A stretch of 44,041 bases of DNA from contig JAKFYK010000076.1 in assembly GCA_021730905.1 (NCBI GenBank), forward strand, positions 1 to 44,041, written 5' to 3'. Origin of the DNA: Betaproteobacteria bacterium (lineage in GTDB: Bacteria; Pseudomonadota; Gammaproteobacteria; Burkholderiales; SG8-41). How positions within the stretch are numbered: position 1 is the first letter of the stretch; each line of letters begins with the position of its first letter. Of this stretch, positions 8,328 to 16,762 are shown piece after piece. Position numbers and translations under genes: made by a program. The notes under the pieces were generated by a model. The model made no database searches and was not told the origin of the DNA. It saw only the letters and a list, made by a program, of their open reading frames with translations.

Positions 8328-8948
8328 CTATGGCGTCTTTACAGGGTCGTTTCCGTCACTCTTAAAGACCATGGTTCTTGCCAATCGGATTACATCAGTA
8401 TTCTGACGCAGATCACTCGGGAACGGCTCAAAAGGGAAGGTGTTTCTAATAATGGTGAGAGCTGCATTGTCGAGTTCGGAAATTCCAGAAGAACGCATAA
8501 TATTCAGACTTTCCAATGTTCCATCGGACCTGATGGTTGCCATGAAAAGCAGTGTTCCATGGATATTCTTAGCGCGCAGGTGCGTCGGATAGTTCTCGTT
8601 TCCATTTTTTTCGACCTTCTGTACCCATCGTTTTACATACGCTCCGGTTGTTCCCGTCGTTTCTTCGCCACCTACAAACGCTACCCGCAACGCAGTCTGG
8701 GGTTTCGGTTGTGCCGAGGGGCGTGAATAAATCTTTTCAATTTCGATTATGAGAAAATATCCTATCGCAGCAAAAAACAATATTGCGGTTGCAGCTAATA
8801 AAACAATGATTGCTTTACGCTCGAGACGTGCGTCTTCTTCCGCCTCTTCTACAAATTTCCGCATTTTCCGGAACACTGATAGCGGAACGGTGATCTGTAC
8901 GTTTGTGTCCAAGCCGCCTCGATCTAGATTTTTCTGACTATTGGGCAT
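8328..8948 (-). CDS. TonB C-terminal-domain protein
   Basis: A 206-residue inner-membrane protein with a cytoplasmic N-terminus of ~45 residues, one membrane helix (~46-69) and a periplasmic C-terminal domain. The domain fits the TonB C-terminal fold: YVKRWVQKVEKNGNENYP, then GTLLFMATIRSDGTLESLNIMRSSG and LDNAALTIIRNTFPFEPFP. The Pro-rich spacer of classical TonB is almost absent and the N-terminal cytoplasmic extension is unusual, so it may not be the main energy transducer. No ExbB/ExbD genes are adjacent. Base composition is clearly more AT-rich than its neighbours, suggesting a different origin. Confidence 0.75.
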   Translation of the reverse strand: MPNSQKNLDRGGLDTNVQITVPLSVFRKMRKFVEEAEEDARLERKAIIVLLAATAILFFAAIGYFLIIEIEKIYSRPSAQPKPQTALRVAFVGGEETTGTTGAYVKRWVQKVEKNGNENYPTHLRAKNIHGTLLFMATIRSDGTLESLNIMRSSGISELDNAALTIIRNTFPFEPFPSDLRQNTDVIRLARTMVFKSDGNDPVKTP

Positions 8949-8974
8949 CCAGCTTCACCTCGGCTATCATGATT

Positions 8975-9394
8975 TCAGGCAAACATTTTTACGCCCGCTT
9001 TTTTTGCAGCCTTCTGCAAATCTTCATCAAGCGTGGCGAGGGACAGTCCCGATCTTAAGGCTAACTCAAGGTAAGAAGCATCGTACGCAGATAGCTTGTA
9101 TCGGCGCGCCAGTTGCAGCGTGTCCGACAGCGCGCGTGTGAAGGTGGCCGCGTCTACTTCAATATCCACGCCTTCCAGCATCTCAAGAAATGCGCCGCTA
9201 CGCGCTTCCGTCACCAGGCCTTTTGCTTCCGCTCTGGCAATGACGTTGGCCACCTCAAGCCCCCACGTCGCAGGAACAAGGGCATTGTCTTGTATCATTG
9301 CATCAAGCACCTTGCCGGCATACACGAGTTCTTGCGGTTTGCCATCGCCAAAAAACCAGCGCATGGTGACGGAGTTATCAAGTACGAAGCTCAC
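8975..9394 (-). CDS. PIN-domain toxin, VapC-like
   Basis: A 139-residue PIN-domain ribonuclease, the probable toxin of a type II toxin-antitoxin pair. The acidic metal-binding residues are in place: D6 (FVLDNS), E47 (GLEVAN), D105 (SAYDASYLELA) and D123 (LATLDEDL). The start is a GTG at 9394 that overlaps the antitoxin stop codon (GTGA, 9391-9394), so translation is coupled to the antitoxin. PIN toxins cleave tRNA or rRNA; this one's target is unknown. Confidence 0.9.
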   Translation of the reverse strand: MSFVLDNSVTMRWFFGDGKPQELVYAGKVLDAMIQDNALVPATWGLEVANVIARAEAKGLVTEARSGAFLEMLEGVDIEVDAATFTRALSDTLQLARRYKLSAYDASYLELALRSGLSLATLDEDLQKAAKKAGVKMFA

Positions 9395-9648
9395 GCGCGG
9401 CCTTCTTCGATGAGTGCTTTGATATCGACGCCACGCACCGGATCGGCCCGCATGAATGCCTTGAGTTTTTCTGCCGCCGCTGCTTTGTCTTTTGTTTTCG
9501 CGCTGGTGCTGGGCACGAGATCGGCGATGGCTTTCCCGTGATTGGTGATGGTAAAGCTTTTGCCGGTTTTAACTTGCCGCAGTAGCTCGGGCAGCTTGGT
9601 TTTTGCTTCGTATGAGCCAATTTCTATTTTCATGAATTTGCCTGCCAT
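9391..9648 (-). CDS. Phd/YefM-type antitoxin
   Basis: An antitoxin of up to 85 residues for the PIN toxin encoded directly downstream. The N-terminal half (MKIEIGSYEAKTKLPELLRQVKTGKSFTITNHGKAIADLVP) is the Phd/YefM DNA-binding fold. The C-terminal half is Ala/Lys-rich and ends in the toxin-neutralising tail (ADPVRGVDIKALIEEGRA). ATG 9648 and ATG 9633 are both possible starts. The second gives the usual family N-terminus (MKIEIGSYEAK) and is my preference for the mature start. Autoregulation through the repeats just upstream is likely. Confidence 0.88.
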   Translation of the reverse strand: MAGKFMKIEIGSYEAKTKLPELLRQVKTGKSFTITNHGKAIADLVPSTSAKTKDKAAAAEKLKAFMRADPVRGVDIKALIEEGRA

Positions 9649-9660
9649 GCCAGTATAATT

Positions 9661-9682
9661 AGACCAGTATATAGACTAGTCT
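9661..9682. promoter_or_regulatory. Candidate operator of the toxin-antitoxin operon
   Basis: Directly upstream of the antitoxin lie a direct repeat AGACCAGT (9661-9668) and AGACTAGT (9673-9680), spaced 12 nt start to start. The second copy is part of a perfect palindrome AGACTAGTCT (9673-9682). Phd/YefM antitoxins bind short palindromes near their promoters, so this is the likely autoregulatory site. This is inferred from position and symmetry. Confidence 0.5.
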
Positions 9683-9697
9683 TAATTGTCGCAACAA

Positions 9698-9735
9698 TTA
9701 TATAAGTATATGTTTTATATATTATTTTATATTTA
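9698..9735 (+). repeat. AT-rich dispersed repeat, copy 2
   Basis: The sequence ATAAGTATATGTTTTATAT starts at 9702, with AT-rich flanks to 9735. It is the most diverged full copy of the family. It lies between the divergent toxin-antitoxin promoter region and the 3' end of the MFS gene, and it supplies that gene's last sense codon and its TAA stop (9722-9724 on the complementary strand). Confidence 0.6.
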
Positions 9736-10972
9736 GCCTTGTATAGGATACTCGCAGTTCTTCCCGTATCCGCTTATGCCGCGACGCCAGCATCAGAGCA
9801 CCCAACGCGCAGCACGATCCAGCGATCGTCAGCGTAGTAGCCACACCAATCACATCGGCCAGTGCGCCCGCCAACAGCGCGCCAAACGGCGCGACGCCCA
9901 TGAAGCTCACGGTGTACAGCGCCATCACGCGGCCGCGCTTGTCGTCATCGACAATGGTCTGCACGATCATGTTGACCGACACCGAGGTGGCGAGGATACC
10001 GAAGCCGGTGATGGCGAGCAGCGGAATGGTGAGCCAAACCAACTTTACGTGTGATACCAGCGCGAGTGAAATGCCTGCCGCGAAGGCCGCGCCGGTGAGC
10101 AATCGCACCAGCCCGCGCACGCTGGGGCGCGTGGCGAGGTAGAGCGTGCCGCTCACCGCGCCCAATCCCGCCGCGCCGATCATGAAGCCCATTTCGCTCG
10201 CGCCGACGGCGAACACTTCGCGCGTCAGCACCGGCATCAGGTTGATGTACGGCGTGCCGAGGAATCCCACCGCAGTCAGCAACAACAACAGCGAACGTAT
10301 CGGCAGCGATTGCCATGCGTACTGAAAGCCCTCGCGCATGCCCTGCAGCATCGGTATGGTATTCGGCTCGCGCACGGTGGGCGTGACCTTGATCGTCAGG
10401 AACGAAATCATCACGGCGGTGTAGGTGCAGGCGTTGATCACGAAGCACGCCGGCTCGCCCAGCGAAGCTATCACCAAACCCGCGAGCGCAGGGCCGACCA
10501 GCCGCCCGCAGTTGGCCATCAGCGAGGTGACGGCGATGGCGTTGGGCAAATCCTCTTTGTTGCCGACGAGTTCTAGCAGGTAGGCGTGGCGCACCGGTAG
10601 TTCAATCGCGACCAGCACGCCGAGCAGCATGGACAGCGTGATGATGTGCCACGGCGCGAGGATACCGGCGACAGCGAGCGCGGCAACGGTGATCGCTTGC
10701 AGCATTTCCAGAATTTGCGTGGCGAACATCACGCGATGTAGGTTGCAGCGGTCCGACCACATGCCCGCGAATGGCGACAACAGCAAAATAGGCAGGCTGC
10801 TGGCGAAACCGAGAATGCCGAGCAGTGTTGCCGAGTCGGTCATCTTGTACAGCAGCCAGCCCTGCGCGATACTTTGCATCCAGTAGCCGATCAGCGCGCA
10901 CACTTGTCCCGACAGGAATAACCGGAAGTTGCGATGATGCAATGCTCGCAATGTGGGCAGAGGATTTTTCAT
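9722..10972 (-). CDS. MFS transporter, MFS_3 (EntS-like) group
   Basis: A 416-residue, 12-helix major facilitator. The chosen start gives MKNPLPTLRALHHRNFRLFLSGQ, and the sequence LRALxHRNFRLFxxGQ is the usual N-terminus of the MFS_3/DUF894 group. An ATG at 11032 would add 20 residues of unusual composition. The loop 2-3 signature appears as SPFAGMWSDRCNLHRVM. Members of this group export siderophores or other small molecules by proton antiport, but the substrate here is unknown. The gene ends inside AT-rich repeat copy 2. Confidence 0.88.
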   Translation of the reverse strand: MKNPLPTLRALHHRNFRLFLSGQVCALIGYWMQSIAQGWLLYKMTDSATLLGILGFASSLPILLLSPFAGMWSDRCNLHRVMFATQILEMLQAITVAALAVAGILAPWHIITLSMLLGVLVAIELPVRHAYLLELVGNKEDLPNAIAVTSLMANCGRLVGPALAGLVIASLGEPACFVINACTYTAVMISFLTIKVTPTVREPNTIPMLQGMREGFQYAWQSLPIRSLLLLLTAVGFLGTPYINLMPVLTREVFAVGASEMGFMIGAAGLGAVSGTLYLATRPSVRGLVRLLTGAAFAAGISLALVSHVKLVWLTIPLLAITGFGILATSVSVNMIVQTIVDDDKRGRVMALYTVSFMGVAPFGALLAGALADVIGVATTLTIAGSCCALGALMLASRHKRIREELRVSYTRLNIK

Positions 10973-11205
10973 GCGGTGTAGTGTCGTGGATGCGACGGCA
11001 AGAGGCGTGCCATTCTTGTCATTGCGTCTCATTGTACGCTGCCTGGTGCGGTAAAATCGGGCTGTCCCATGGCCCTCGATTCCGATAATTCCATATCGCG
11101 CAAACCAGCGCAGATCGTGAAGCAATCGCTCACCGGTTCGCCCGGCACCTGTGCGAGCTGTGCGCAGCCGGCACCATCGGTTCAAGCCAGGACGGAGCGC
11201 GCCTG

Positions 11206-12357
11206 ATGTCCATCTGGATTGTCATGCTGATGGTGGTGTGCAATATGCTGGCCTACAAAGGCAGCAAGATTATTGTCACGCTGTTTTCCATTGAACTGGG
11301 CGTCTCGCAAGCTTTGATCGGCGTACTGGTGGCGCTGTATTCGCTGTTTCCGATGATCCTCGCCATCTACGCCGGCAAGCTTATCGACCGCCTTGGCGTG
11401 CGCTGGCCGATGGTCATAGGCTCCTGCGGCATTGCGCTGGGGCTGACGCTGCCTTATTGGTTTCCATCGGCTATCACCCTTTATTTGCAGGCAGCGCTGG
11501 TGGGCGCGGCGCATGTGTTTTACAACGTCTCGGTGCAAAACCTCATCGGCAGCATAGGCACCGCGGACGACCGCACCAAGAATTTCAGCAACTTTGGACT
11601 GGCCATGTCGACGGGCAGTTTTGTGGGGCCGCTGATTTGCGGTTTCGGCATCGACCACTTTGGGCACGCGCGCACCTATCTGATGATTGCCGCATTTCCG
11701 CTGATCACCGCTGCCATCATGGCATCGGCGAAGCACATGAAGAGCGGGCGCGTTTCCCGGACATCAGACGCACCGAAATCGAAAAGTGATGGCGCAGCAT
11801 CACCGCCGTTTGAATTGATGGTTGCCAATCGTCCGCTGCGCCGCGCCTTGATTACCGGTGCCGTGATTCTGACCGGCATCGATCTGTTTCACTTTTACAT
11901 GCCGATTTACGGGCATCACATCGGCCTCTCCGCATCGCAAATCGGCATCGTGCTGGCCGTGTTCTCGGTAGCGGCGTTTGTGGTGCGCGTCGGGATGCCG
12001 GCCATCGTCAAATGGCTGGGCGCGGAAAAGGTGTTGATCCTGTCCATGTTCGTCGCGGCGGTCACCTATCTTGCGGTGCCGTATATCACGCACATGGCGG
12101 TGCTGTGCGTGGTTTGCTTTATATTGGGATTGGGTACCGGCTGCGGCCAGCCCCTGTCGTTAAGCATGATTTACGAGCGCGCGCCGGGTGGCCGTTCCGG
12201 CGAGGCATTGGGGTTGCGCGCAACGCTGAATAACTTTACACACATGGTCACGCCGCTGTTGTTCGGCGCCATAGGCACGGCATTTGGCATCGCACCGGTG
12301 TTTTGGTGCAACTCGCTGATGCTTGCCGGCGGCGGCCTGATCATGAGGCGTAAATAA
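11206..12357 (+). CDS. MFS transporter
   Basis: A 383-residue major facilitator with about 11-12 hydrophobic segments and a central hydrophilic loop at residues ~180-205 (SGRVSRTSDAPKSKSDGAASPP). The loop 2-3 motif is present as YAGKLIDRLGVRWPMV. It is encoded divergently from the MFS gene at 9722-10972. ATG 11206 is the first start in frame; upstream spacing offers only a weak AGGACGGAG-like site (11191-11199). It is followed after 36 nt, across AT-rich repeat copy 3, by a D-2-hydroxyacid dehydrogenase gene, which suggests a metabolite uptake role. Confidence 0.88.
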   Translation: MSIWIVMLMVVCNMLAYKGSKIIVTLFSIELGVSQALIGVLVALYSLFPMILAIYAGKLIDRLGVRWPMVIGSCGIALGLTLPYWFPSAITLYLQAALVGAAHVFYNVSVQNLIGSIGTADDRTKNFSNFGLAMSTGSFVGPLICGFGIDHFGHARTYLMIAAFPLITAAIMASAKHMKSGRVSRTSDAPKSKSDGAASPPFELMVANRPLRRALITGAVILTGIDLFHFYMPIYGHHIGLSASQIGIVLAVFSVAAFVVRVGMPAIVKWLGAEKVLILSMFVAAVTYLAVPYITHMAVLCVVCFILGLGTGCGQPLSLSMIYERAPGGRSGEALGLRATLNNFTHMVTPLLFGAIGTAFGIAPVFWCNSLMLAGGGLIMRRK

Positions 12358-12359
12358 TC

Positions 12360-12384
12360 ATTTTTATTGATATTTCATTTTACG
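12360..12384 (+). repeat. AT-rich dispersed repeat, copy 3 (3' half)
   Basis: The sequence TTTTTATTGATATTTCATTT from 12361, followed by TACG, matches the right half of copy 9 (40771-40794) with two differences. The left half (ATAAGTATTTG) is missing. It begins 2-3 nt after the MFS stop codon and ends exactly at the Shine-Dalgarno sequence GAGGAG of the following gene. Confidence 0.7.
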
Positions 12385-12393
12385 AGGAGTGCC

Positions 12394-13371
12394 ATGAAAA
12401 TTGCTGTCATCGATGACTATCAGGATGCCTTTCGCCAGGTAAAAGCGTTCGCCAAACTCCAGGGACACCAGGTAATCACCTACACCGATTCCGAAAAAGA
12501 CCCGGCCAAACTCGCCAGGCGTGTCGAAGGCTGTGAAGCGGTGGTGCTGACGCAGCAACGCTCATTCATGCCACGCGCCGTCATTGAAAAGCTCCCCGCG
12601 TCGGTGAAACTGCTGGCGCAGACCGGCCGCAATGTGCCTCACATCGATGCGGCGGCCTGCACCGAGCGTGGCATCGTCATTTCCGCCAGCGGCGGCGGCA
12701 ACTCCAGCCCGACCGTTGAATTGACGTGGGCGCTGATCCTCGCGTCGGTGCGCAATCTGCCGACGGAAGTGAACAATATGCAGCAGGGCCGCTGGCAATC
12801 CACTGCCGGCATCGGCCTGCAAGGCAAGACGCTCGGCGTCTATGCGTATGGCAAGATCGGCAGCGGTGTGGCCAAAGTCGGCAAGGCGTTCGGCATGAAA
12901 GTGGTGTGTTGGGGGCGTGATGCATCGACCGCCAAGGCGCGTGCAGACGGGTTTGAAGTGGCTGCAAGCCGCGAGGCGTTTTTTGCCGAAGCCGATATCG
13001 TCACCATTCATCTGCCGCTGAACAAGGAAACGCGCGGCCTGGTCACCGGCGCCGATCTTGCCTTGATGAAACCCACTGCGCGCATCGTAAATTCGAGTCG
13101 CGCGCCGATCATCGCCGAAGGCGCGCTGGTGGAGGCGCTGAAAAAAGGCCGTCCGGGATTTGCCGCCATCGATGTTTACGAAAGCGAACCGGTGATGAAT
13201 CGCGAGCATCCGCTGGTAAGCATGCCCAATGTGATTTGCACGCCACATCTAGGGTATGTGACGTGGGAAACCTACGAGCTTTATTACGAAGCGGTGGTAG
13301 GCAACATTCTGGCGTATGCGGCAGGCGCGCCGACGAATGTGGCGAATCCCGAAGTGTTGCAGAAGAAATAG
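12394..13371 (+). CDS. D-2-hydroxyacid dehydrogenase family protein
   Basis: A 325-residue NAD(P)-dependent oxidoreductase that interconverts 2-hydroxy and 2-keto acids. The nucleotide-binding loop lies at ~145-160 (GKTLGVYAYGKIGSGVA). The catalytic trio fits R236 (NSSRAPII), E265 (DVYESEP) and H285 (TPHLGYVTWE). The start ATG 12394 has GAGGAG at 12384-12389. Only an inverted repeat separates it from the Bug receptor gene at 13505, so the two may form an uptake-plus-oxidation pair for a hydroxy acid. The exact substrate is not evident. Confidence 0.92.
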   Translation: MKIAVIDDYQDAFRQVKAFAKLQGHQVITYTDSEKDPAKLARRVEGCEAVVLTQQRSFMPRAVIEKLPASVKLLAQTGRNVPHIDAAACTERGIVISASGGGNSSPTVELTWALILASVRNLPTEVNNMQQGRWQSTAGIGLQGKTLGVYAYGKIGSGVAKVGKAFGMKVVCWGRDASTAKARADGFEVAASREAFFAEADIVTIHLPLNKETRGLVTGADLALMKPTARIVNSSRAPIIAEGALVEALKKGRPGFAAIDVYESEPVMNREHPLVSMPNVICTPHLGYVTWETYELYYEAVVGNILAYAAGAPTNVANPEVLQKK

Positions 13372-13409
13372 GGGTTATTCTGTCTTGATGAGCGCTCTTT
13401 ATTGGCCAT

Positions 13410-13490
13410 GTCATTCCCGTGCAGGCGGGAATCCATGCGGCGGTGCCAGTGGCATATGTGTTATGGGTTCCCGCCTGCGCGGGAACGACA
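13410..13490. repeat. Long inverted repeat, REP-like
   Basis: The left arm (13410-13438, GTCATTCCCGTGCAGGCGGG...) and right arm (13461-13490, ...CCCGCCTGCGCGGGAACGAC) are near-perfect inverted copies around a 22-nt spacer. It is the common GTCATTCCCGC...GCGGGAATGAC class of interspersed palindrome found in many proteobacteria. It occupies most of the gap between two + strand genes, and its right edge abuts the Shine-Dalgarno sequence (GGAG at 13494) of the next one. It may act as a partial terminator or mRNA stabiliser. Confidence 0.85.
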
Positions 13491-13504
13491 GAAGGAGAAG
13501 CGAA

Positions 13505-14470
13505 ATGTGGCGTCTGGTCATTTCAGTGTTGATTGGTTTGTTGGGTGCGTCTTCGGCATCGGCGCAGGAGAACTATCCAACGAAGCCGGTGCGCTTCATC
13601 GCGCCCTATCCGCCCGGCGGTTCCAGCGATGTGCTGGCGCGCGTGATTGCGCAGAAACTCACCGACGTGCTGGGACGCCAGGTGATCGTCGAGAATCGCC
13701 CCGGCGCCACCGGCAACATCGGCCACGAAGTGGCGGCGAAGTCGGCACCGGATGGTTACACCTTGCTGCTCACCACCAAGTCGCAGATGGTCAACAATCC
13801 CTATCTCTTCAAGCGGCTGCCCTTCGATCCGCTGAATGATTTTTCTCTGCTCACCATGATCGCCAACGCGGGCCATGTGCTGGTGGTGCATCCTGCGGTG
13901 CCGGCGCGCAGCGTGAAAGAACTGGTCGCACTGGCCAAGGCGCGGCCCGGCAAGTTGAGCTACGGCTCGGCTGGCGCGGGCAGCACGGTGGGCATCGTTG
14001 CCGAGGTGTTCAAGTCGATTGCCAAAGTCGATATTTTGCAGGTGCCGTACAAAGGCACGGTGCTGGCGGTATCGGATGTCGTCGGCGGACAAATCGAAAT
14101 GGTGTTTTCCGACATGGTGCCCGCGGTGCCGCAGATACGAGGCGGACGTCTGCGCGCGCTGGCGGTGACCACCGAGCAGCGTTCGCCGGCATTGGCTGAT
14201 GTGCCGACGATGATCGAGTCGGGCATCAAGGACCCGCTGCCGACTCAATGGTGGGGGATGTCCGGGCCTAAAGGCATGCCGCCTGCCATCGTGGCGCGTT
14301 TGAACAGCGAGATCGGGCGCATCCTTGCGCTGCCCGATGTGAAGCAGCGCTACAACGACCTGGGCATCATGCCCATGCACACGAGCCCGGAGCGCATGCT
14401 GGAGGTGATACGCACCGAGATTCCGCAAATGGCGAAGATACTCGCGGCGATCGGGCTCAAGCCGGAGTAG
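13505..14470 (+). CDS. Bug family (TctC) periplasmic solute receptor
   Basis: A 321-residue protein with a signal peptide ending after A20 (SASA|QENYP). ATG 13505 is chosen because GGAG lies 8 nt upstream and gives a short classical signal peptide; an upstream in-frame start would read through the inverted repeat. The receptor has PVRFIAPYPPGGSSDVLARV, DGYTLLLTT, LPFDPLNDFSLLTM, VVHPAV and VPYKGTVLAVSDVVGGQ. The Trp-rich segment PTQWWGMSGPKGMPP replaces the usual WYG(L)VAPAGTP region and may alter ligand selection. Confidence 0.94.
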   Translation: MWRLVISVLIGLLGASSASAQENYPTKPVRFIAPYPPGGSSDVLARVIAQKLTDVLGRQVIVENRPGATGNIGHEVAAKSAPDGYTLLLTTKSQMVNNPYLFKRLPFDPLNDFSLLTMIANAGHVLVVHPAVPARSVKELVALAKARPGKLSYGSAGAGSTVGIVAEVFKSIAKVDILQVPYKGTVLAVSDVVGGQIEMVFSDMVPAVPQIRGGRLRALAVTTEQRSPALADVPTMIESGIKDPLPTQWWGMSGPKGMPPAIVARLNSEIGRILALPDVKQRYNDLGIMPMHTSPERMLEVIRTEIPQMAKILAAIGLKPE

Positions 14471-14500
14471 CACAGCGGTCCGCGCTGTGTGTTATGCGTT

Positions 14501-14536
14501 GTAAATAAATAGCGTTTAAAAACAAATATTTACATA
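14501..14536 (-). repeat. AT-rich dispersed repeat, copy 4
   Basis: On the minus strand it reads GTAAATATTTGTTTTTAAAC, followed by GCTATTTATTTAC. It is most like copy 1 (TATTTGTTTTTAAACG shared exactly). It lies in the 161-nt gap between the Bug gene ending at 14470 and the rhodanese gene starting at 14632. Confidence 0.78.
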
Positions 14537-14631
14537 TTCCTGGGCGCATGAACTCCTGCGCCGGCGGGCTGTCCACGAAAGAGGCCGCTGAACGTTTACT
14601 GTTTATCGCCGTTAACCGAAAGGATGCCGCC

Positions 14632-15174
14632 ATGCGCATGCGTTTCTCTGCACGTATTCCCGTCATTATCCTTGCCACCCTGTTGTGCGCGCCGCTGGTG
14701 GGCGCGAATCCGCGTGCACCGATAGCAAACCCCGCGATCGATATGGAAGGCTACCTGCGCGTCTCGCGCGAGGCGGCGCAGCACCGCGCCGCGCGCCGTG
14801 TCAGCGAAGAAGAGTTCATGCGCATGAGCCGCGAACCGAACACCATCATACTCGACGCGCGTAGCCGCCAGAAATACGACGAGTTGCATGTGGCAGGCGC
14901 GATCAGCCTGAGCTTTCCGGATATCGCGGTGGAAAGCCTCGCGCGTACGATTCCCGACAAGAACACGCGCATCCTGATTTACTGCAACAACAATTTCGCC
15001 AATGCCGAGCGGCCTTTTCCCAGCAAGATGCCAAGCGCGTCGCTGAATATTTCGACCTATATCGCGCTCTATAACTACGGCTATCGCAATGTGTTTGAGC
15101 TGGGGCCGCTGATCGAGCTGTCTAAATCGAAGCTGCCGTTTAAGGCGACAGCCGGGAAGAACGCCGGCGCGTAA
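14632..15174 (+). CDS. Rhodanese-like domain protein, exported
   Basis: A 180-residue protein with an N-terminal signal or anchor (MRMRFSARIPVIILATLLCAPLVGA) and a rhodanese fold: EEFMRMSREPNTIILDARSRQKYDELHVAGAISLSFPD, then the active-site strand ILIYCNNNFANAE. The cysteine is present, but the normally five-residue phosphate-like loop is replaced by a long Asn-rich and Pro-rich segment (NNNFANAERPFPSKMPSASLN). Sulfurtransferase activity is therefore uncertain. ATG 14632 is preferred because AAAGGA ends 7 nt upstream; ATG 14638 is also possible. Confidence 0.83.
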   Translation: MRMRFSARIPVIILATLLCAPLVGANPRAPIANPAIDMEGYLRVSREAAQHRAARRVSEEEFMRMSREPNTIILDARSRQKYDELHVAGAISLSFPDIAVESLARTIPDKNTRILIYCNNNFANAERPFPSKMPSASLNISTYIALYNYGYRNVFELGPLIELSKSKLPFKATAGKNAGA

Positions 15175-15198
15175 AACGAACGCGGTGCGTAGCCGCGA

Positions 15199-15753
15199 TC
15201 AGTGCAGGTGCTTGTTACGCGGATGCAGCGGTATCACCGTCGATGAGCCGCTTTGCTCCGACGCGGGCTGTTTGGGCGGCTGCGTTTTTCCGAACATCTC
15301 GCTGATCAGCGTGGCGACCTGATCGACTTCGGGTTTGCCGAGGTGGCGTGACAGCAGGTTGGTGGCATCTTCCACCACGCACTGGCGGCGGAATTCGTGT
15401 ATCGACTCCGGTGTGGGCCCAACAAACACCTGAAAGAACTCGTCGTCGCCGTGATCCGGGTAGTACGTCACTTCAATTTCCGACGCATACTCGGTGAGCG
15501 GGCCGACGTTCTGGAACGCGGTGCCCAGCTTGTCCTGAAAATTGCGCCCGACTTCTCCGGTCCAGCAGATATTCAGCGTGCGCTCGCGCGGATCGAACGC
15601 GATGCCGGGCTCTTCGTGTTCCAGGCTGCGTGCATCGGCCAGCGTTTCGACATCGAGATATTCCAGCCACGGCCGCAATGCCTGCTCGACCTGCTTAAGG
15701 CGAACGCCTTTGCATAAAAAAATCGAGCCGTGCACGTGTACTTCCGTTCGCAT
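15199..15753 (-). CDS. Conserved hypothetical protein
   Basis: A ~184-residue soluble protein with no signal peptide or membrane segment. The N-terminus (MRTEVHVHGSIFLCKGVRLKQVEQALRPWLEYLDVE) suggests an alternating beta-alpha fold. The C-terminus is low in complexity and ends with His residues (IPLHPRNKHLH). I do not recognise a functional family with confidence. ATG 15753 is preferred over ATG 15759 because GGGA lies about 8 nt upstream of it. Its promoter side faces AT-rich repeat copy 5. Confidence 0.65.
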   Translation of the reverse strand: MRTEVHVHGSIFLCKGVRLKQVEQALRPWLEYLDVETLADARSLEHEEPGIAFDPRERTLNICWTGEVGRNFQDKLGTAFQNVGPLTEYASEIEVTYYPDHGDDEFFQVFVGPTPESIHEFRRQCVVEDATNLLSRHLGKPEVDQVATLISEMFGKTQPPKQPASEQSGSSTVIPLHPRNKHLH

Positions 15754-15808
15754 GAGCATCCCAATGTAACCGGCCCGCGTAAAAAATTGGACCGCGAAAA
15801 CATTATAA

Positions 15809-15844
15809 CGTACTCAAAATAAATACAATAAAAACAAATACTTA
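15809..15844 (-). repeat. AT-rich dispersed repeat, copy 5
   Basis: On the minus strand it reads GTAAGTATTTGTTTTTATTG, followed by TATTTATTTTGAGTACG, close to copy 9. Its TAA at 15842-15844 is the stop codon of the Bug-like gene, so the repeat begins exactly at the end of that reading frame. Confidence 0.8.
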
Positions 15845-16762
15845 CCGGTTCACGAAACCGAGTTCTGCGAGCACGCTCCCCATTTCGTTTTGTTCGCGCA
15901 CAAGATGCTCGTGCAGCGCAGTGCTCGTGATCAGCATCGGTGTCCAGTAGTGCCGCGCGAGTTCCTGTGCCCACGATGCCGCCTGTGTTGCATGGGCGAG
16001 CGCGGATTCCCAATAAGCGATTTGCCCGGCATTAAGCCCGCGCGCGCCATGCACGCCGCGCCACGCGCCGAGCGTGCAAGGTACACCGAGTTCCAGCCAC
16101 GTCGGTGTTTGCGCATACCCGCCGGCAAGCCGTGCGGGCGACGACACGGCGAGCGCACGCAGCGTACCCGCTTCGAGTTCTTTCACGGCGCTGGCGGCGG
16201 TGACGGCGGCAACATCGGCGTTGCCTGCAACCACATCAGCCACCGCGTCGAGCGCGGAATCGAATACGCGTATCACCGGCGCGCGCACGTTGCCGCCGGC
16301 GTGACGCGTCACCTGCGCCAGCGCGATGTGATTCGGATTGCCGGCAGCGGTGGACAGCGCGACGGTTACTTTACCCGTGGTGTCACGCAGCCGTTTCAGC
16401 AGATCACCCGCGTTTCGGTACGACGAATCGCTGCGCGCGACAAACGCGATGTATTCGTTGTAGAGGATGGCGAGCGGCGTGTAGCTGTCGTGATTGAACG
16501 CAGCCACGCCCGTCAGGTAATCGGTGGTCAGGTTCGGCGAACTGATGCACAGTACATGCGCGTCACCCGTACGTGCATCGACGCTGGCCCATACCTTGCG
16601 CGCCCCATCACCGGGGATGTTGATGACTTTGGCGGGGGTTTGCAGCAAATGTTGCGATTCCAGCGCTGCAAGCAGCGTGCGCGCCGTGCGATCAAGGCCG
16701 CCGCCGGGCGGCGTGCCGGCGAGAATTTCAATCTCGCGTTGAGGTTGCCAACCGCCGGACAT
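15842..16762 (-). CDS. Bug/TctC-like protein without a signal peptide
   Basis: A 306-residue homologue of the Bug receptors that starts directly with the mature domain: MSGGWQPQREIEILAGTPPGGGLDRTARTLL. It has the PGGG(L)D loop, a weakened form of the remaining family motifs (DYLTGVAAFNHDSYTPLAILY) and the C-terminal lobe. The start ATG at 16762 overlaps the stop of the upstream enzyme gene (TGATG), which fixes the start and excludes a signal peptide unless the ribosome uses a different frame. A cytoplasmic binding or enzymatic role with the coupled racemase-type enzyme is inferred; no such role is established. Confidence 0.82.
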   Translation of the reverse strand: MSGGWQPQREIEILAGTPPGGGLDRTARTLLAALESQHLLQTPAKVINIPGDGARKVWASVDARTGDAHVLCISSPNLTTDYLTGVAAFNHDSYTPLAILYNEYIAFVARSDSSYRNAGDLLKRLRDTTGKVTVALSTAAGNPNHIALAQVTRHAGGNVRAPVIRVFDSALDAVADVVAGNADVAAVTAASAVKELEAGTLRALAVSSPARLAGGYAQTPTWLELGVPCTLGAWRGVHGARGLNAGQIAYWESALAHATQAASWAQELARHYWTPMLITSTALHEHLVREQNEMGSVLAELGFVNR

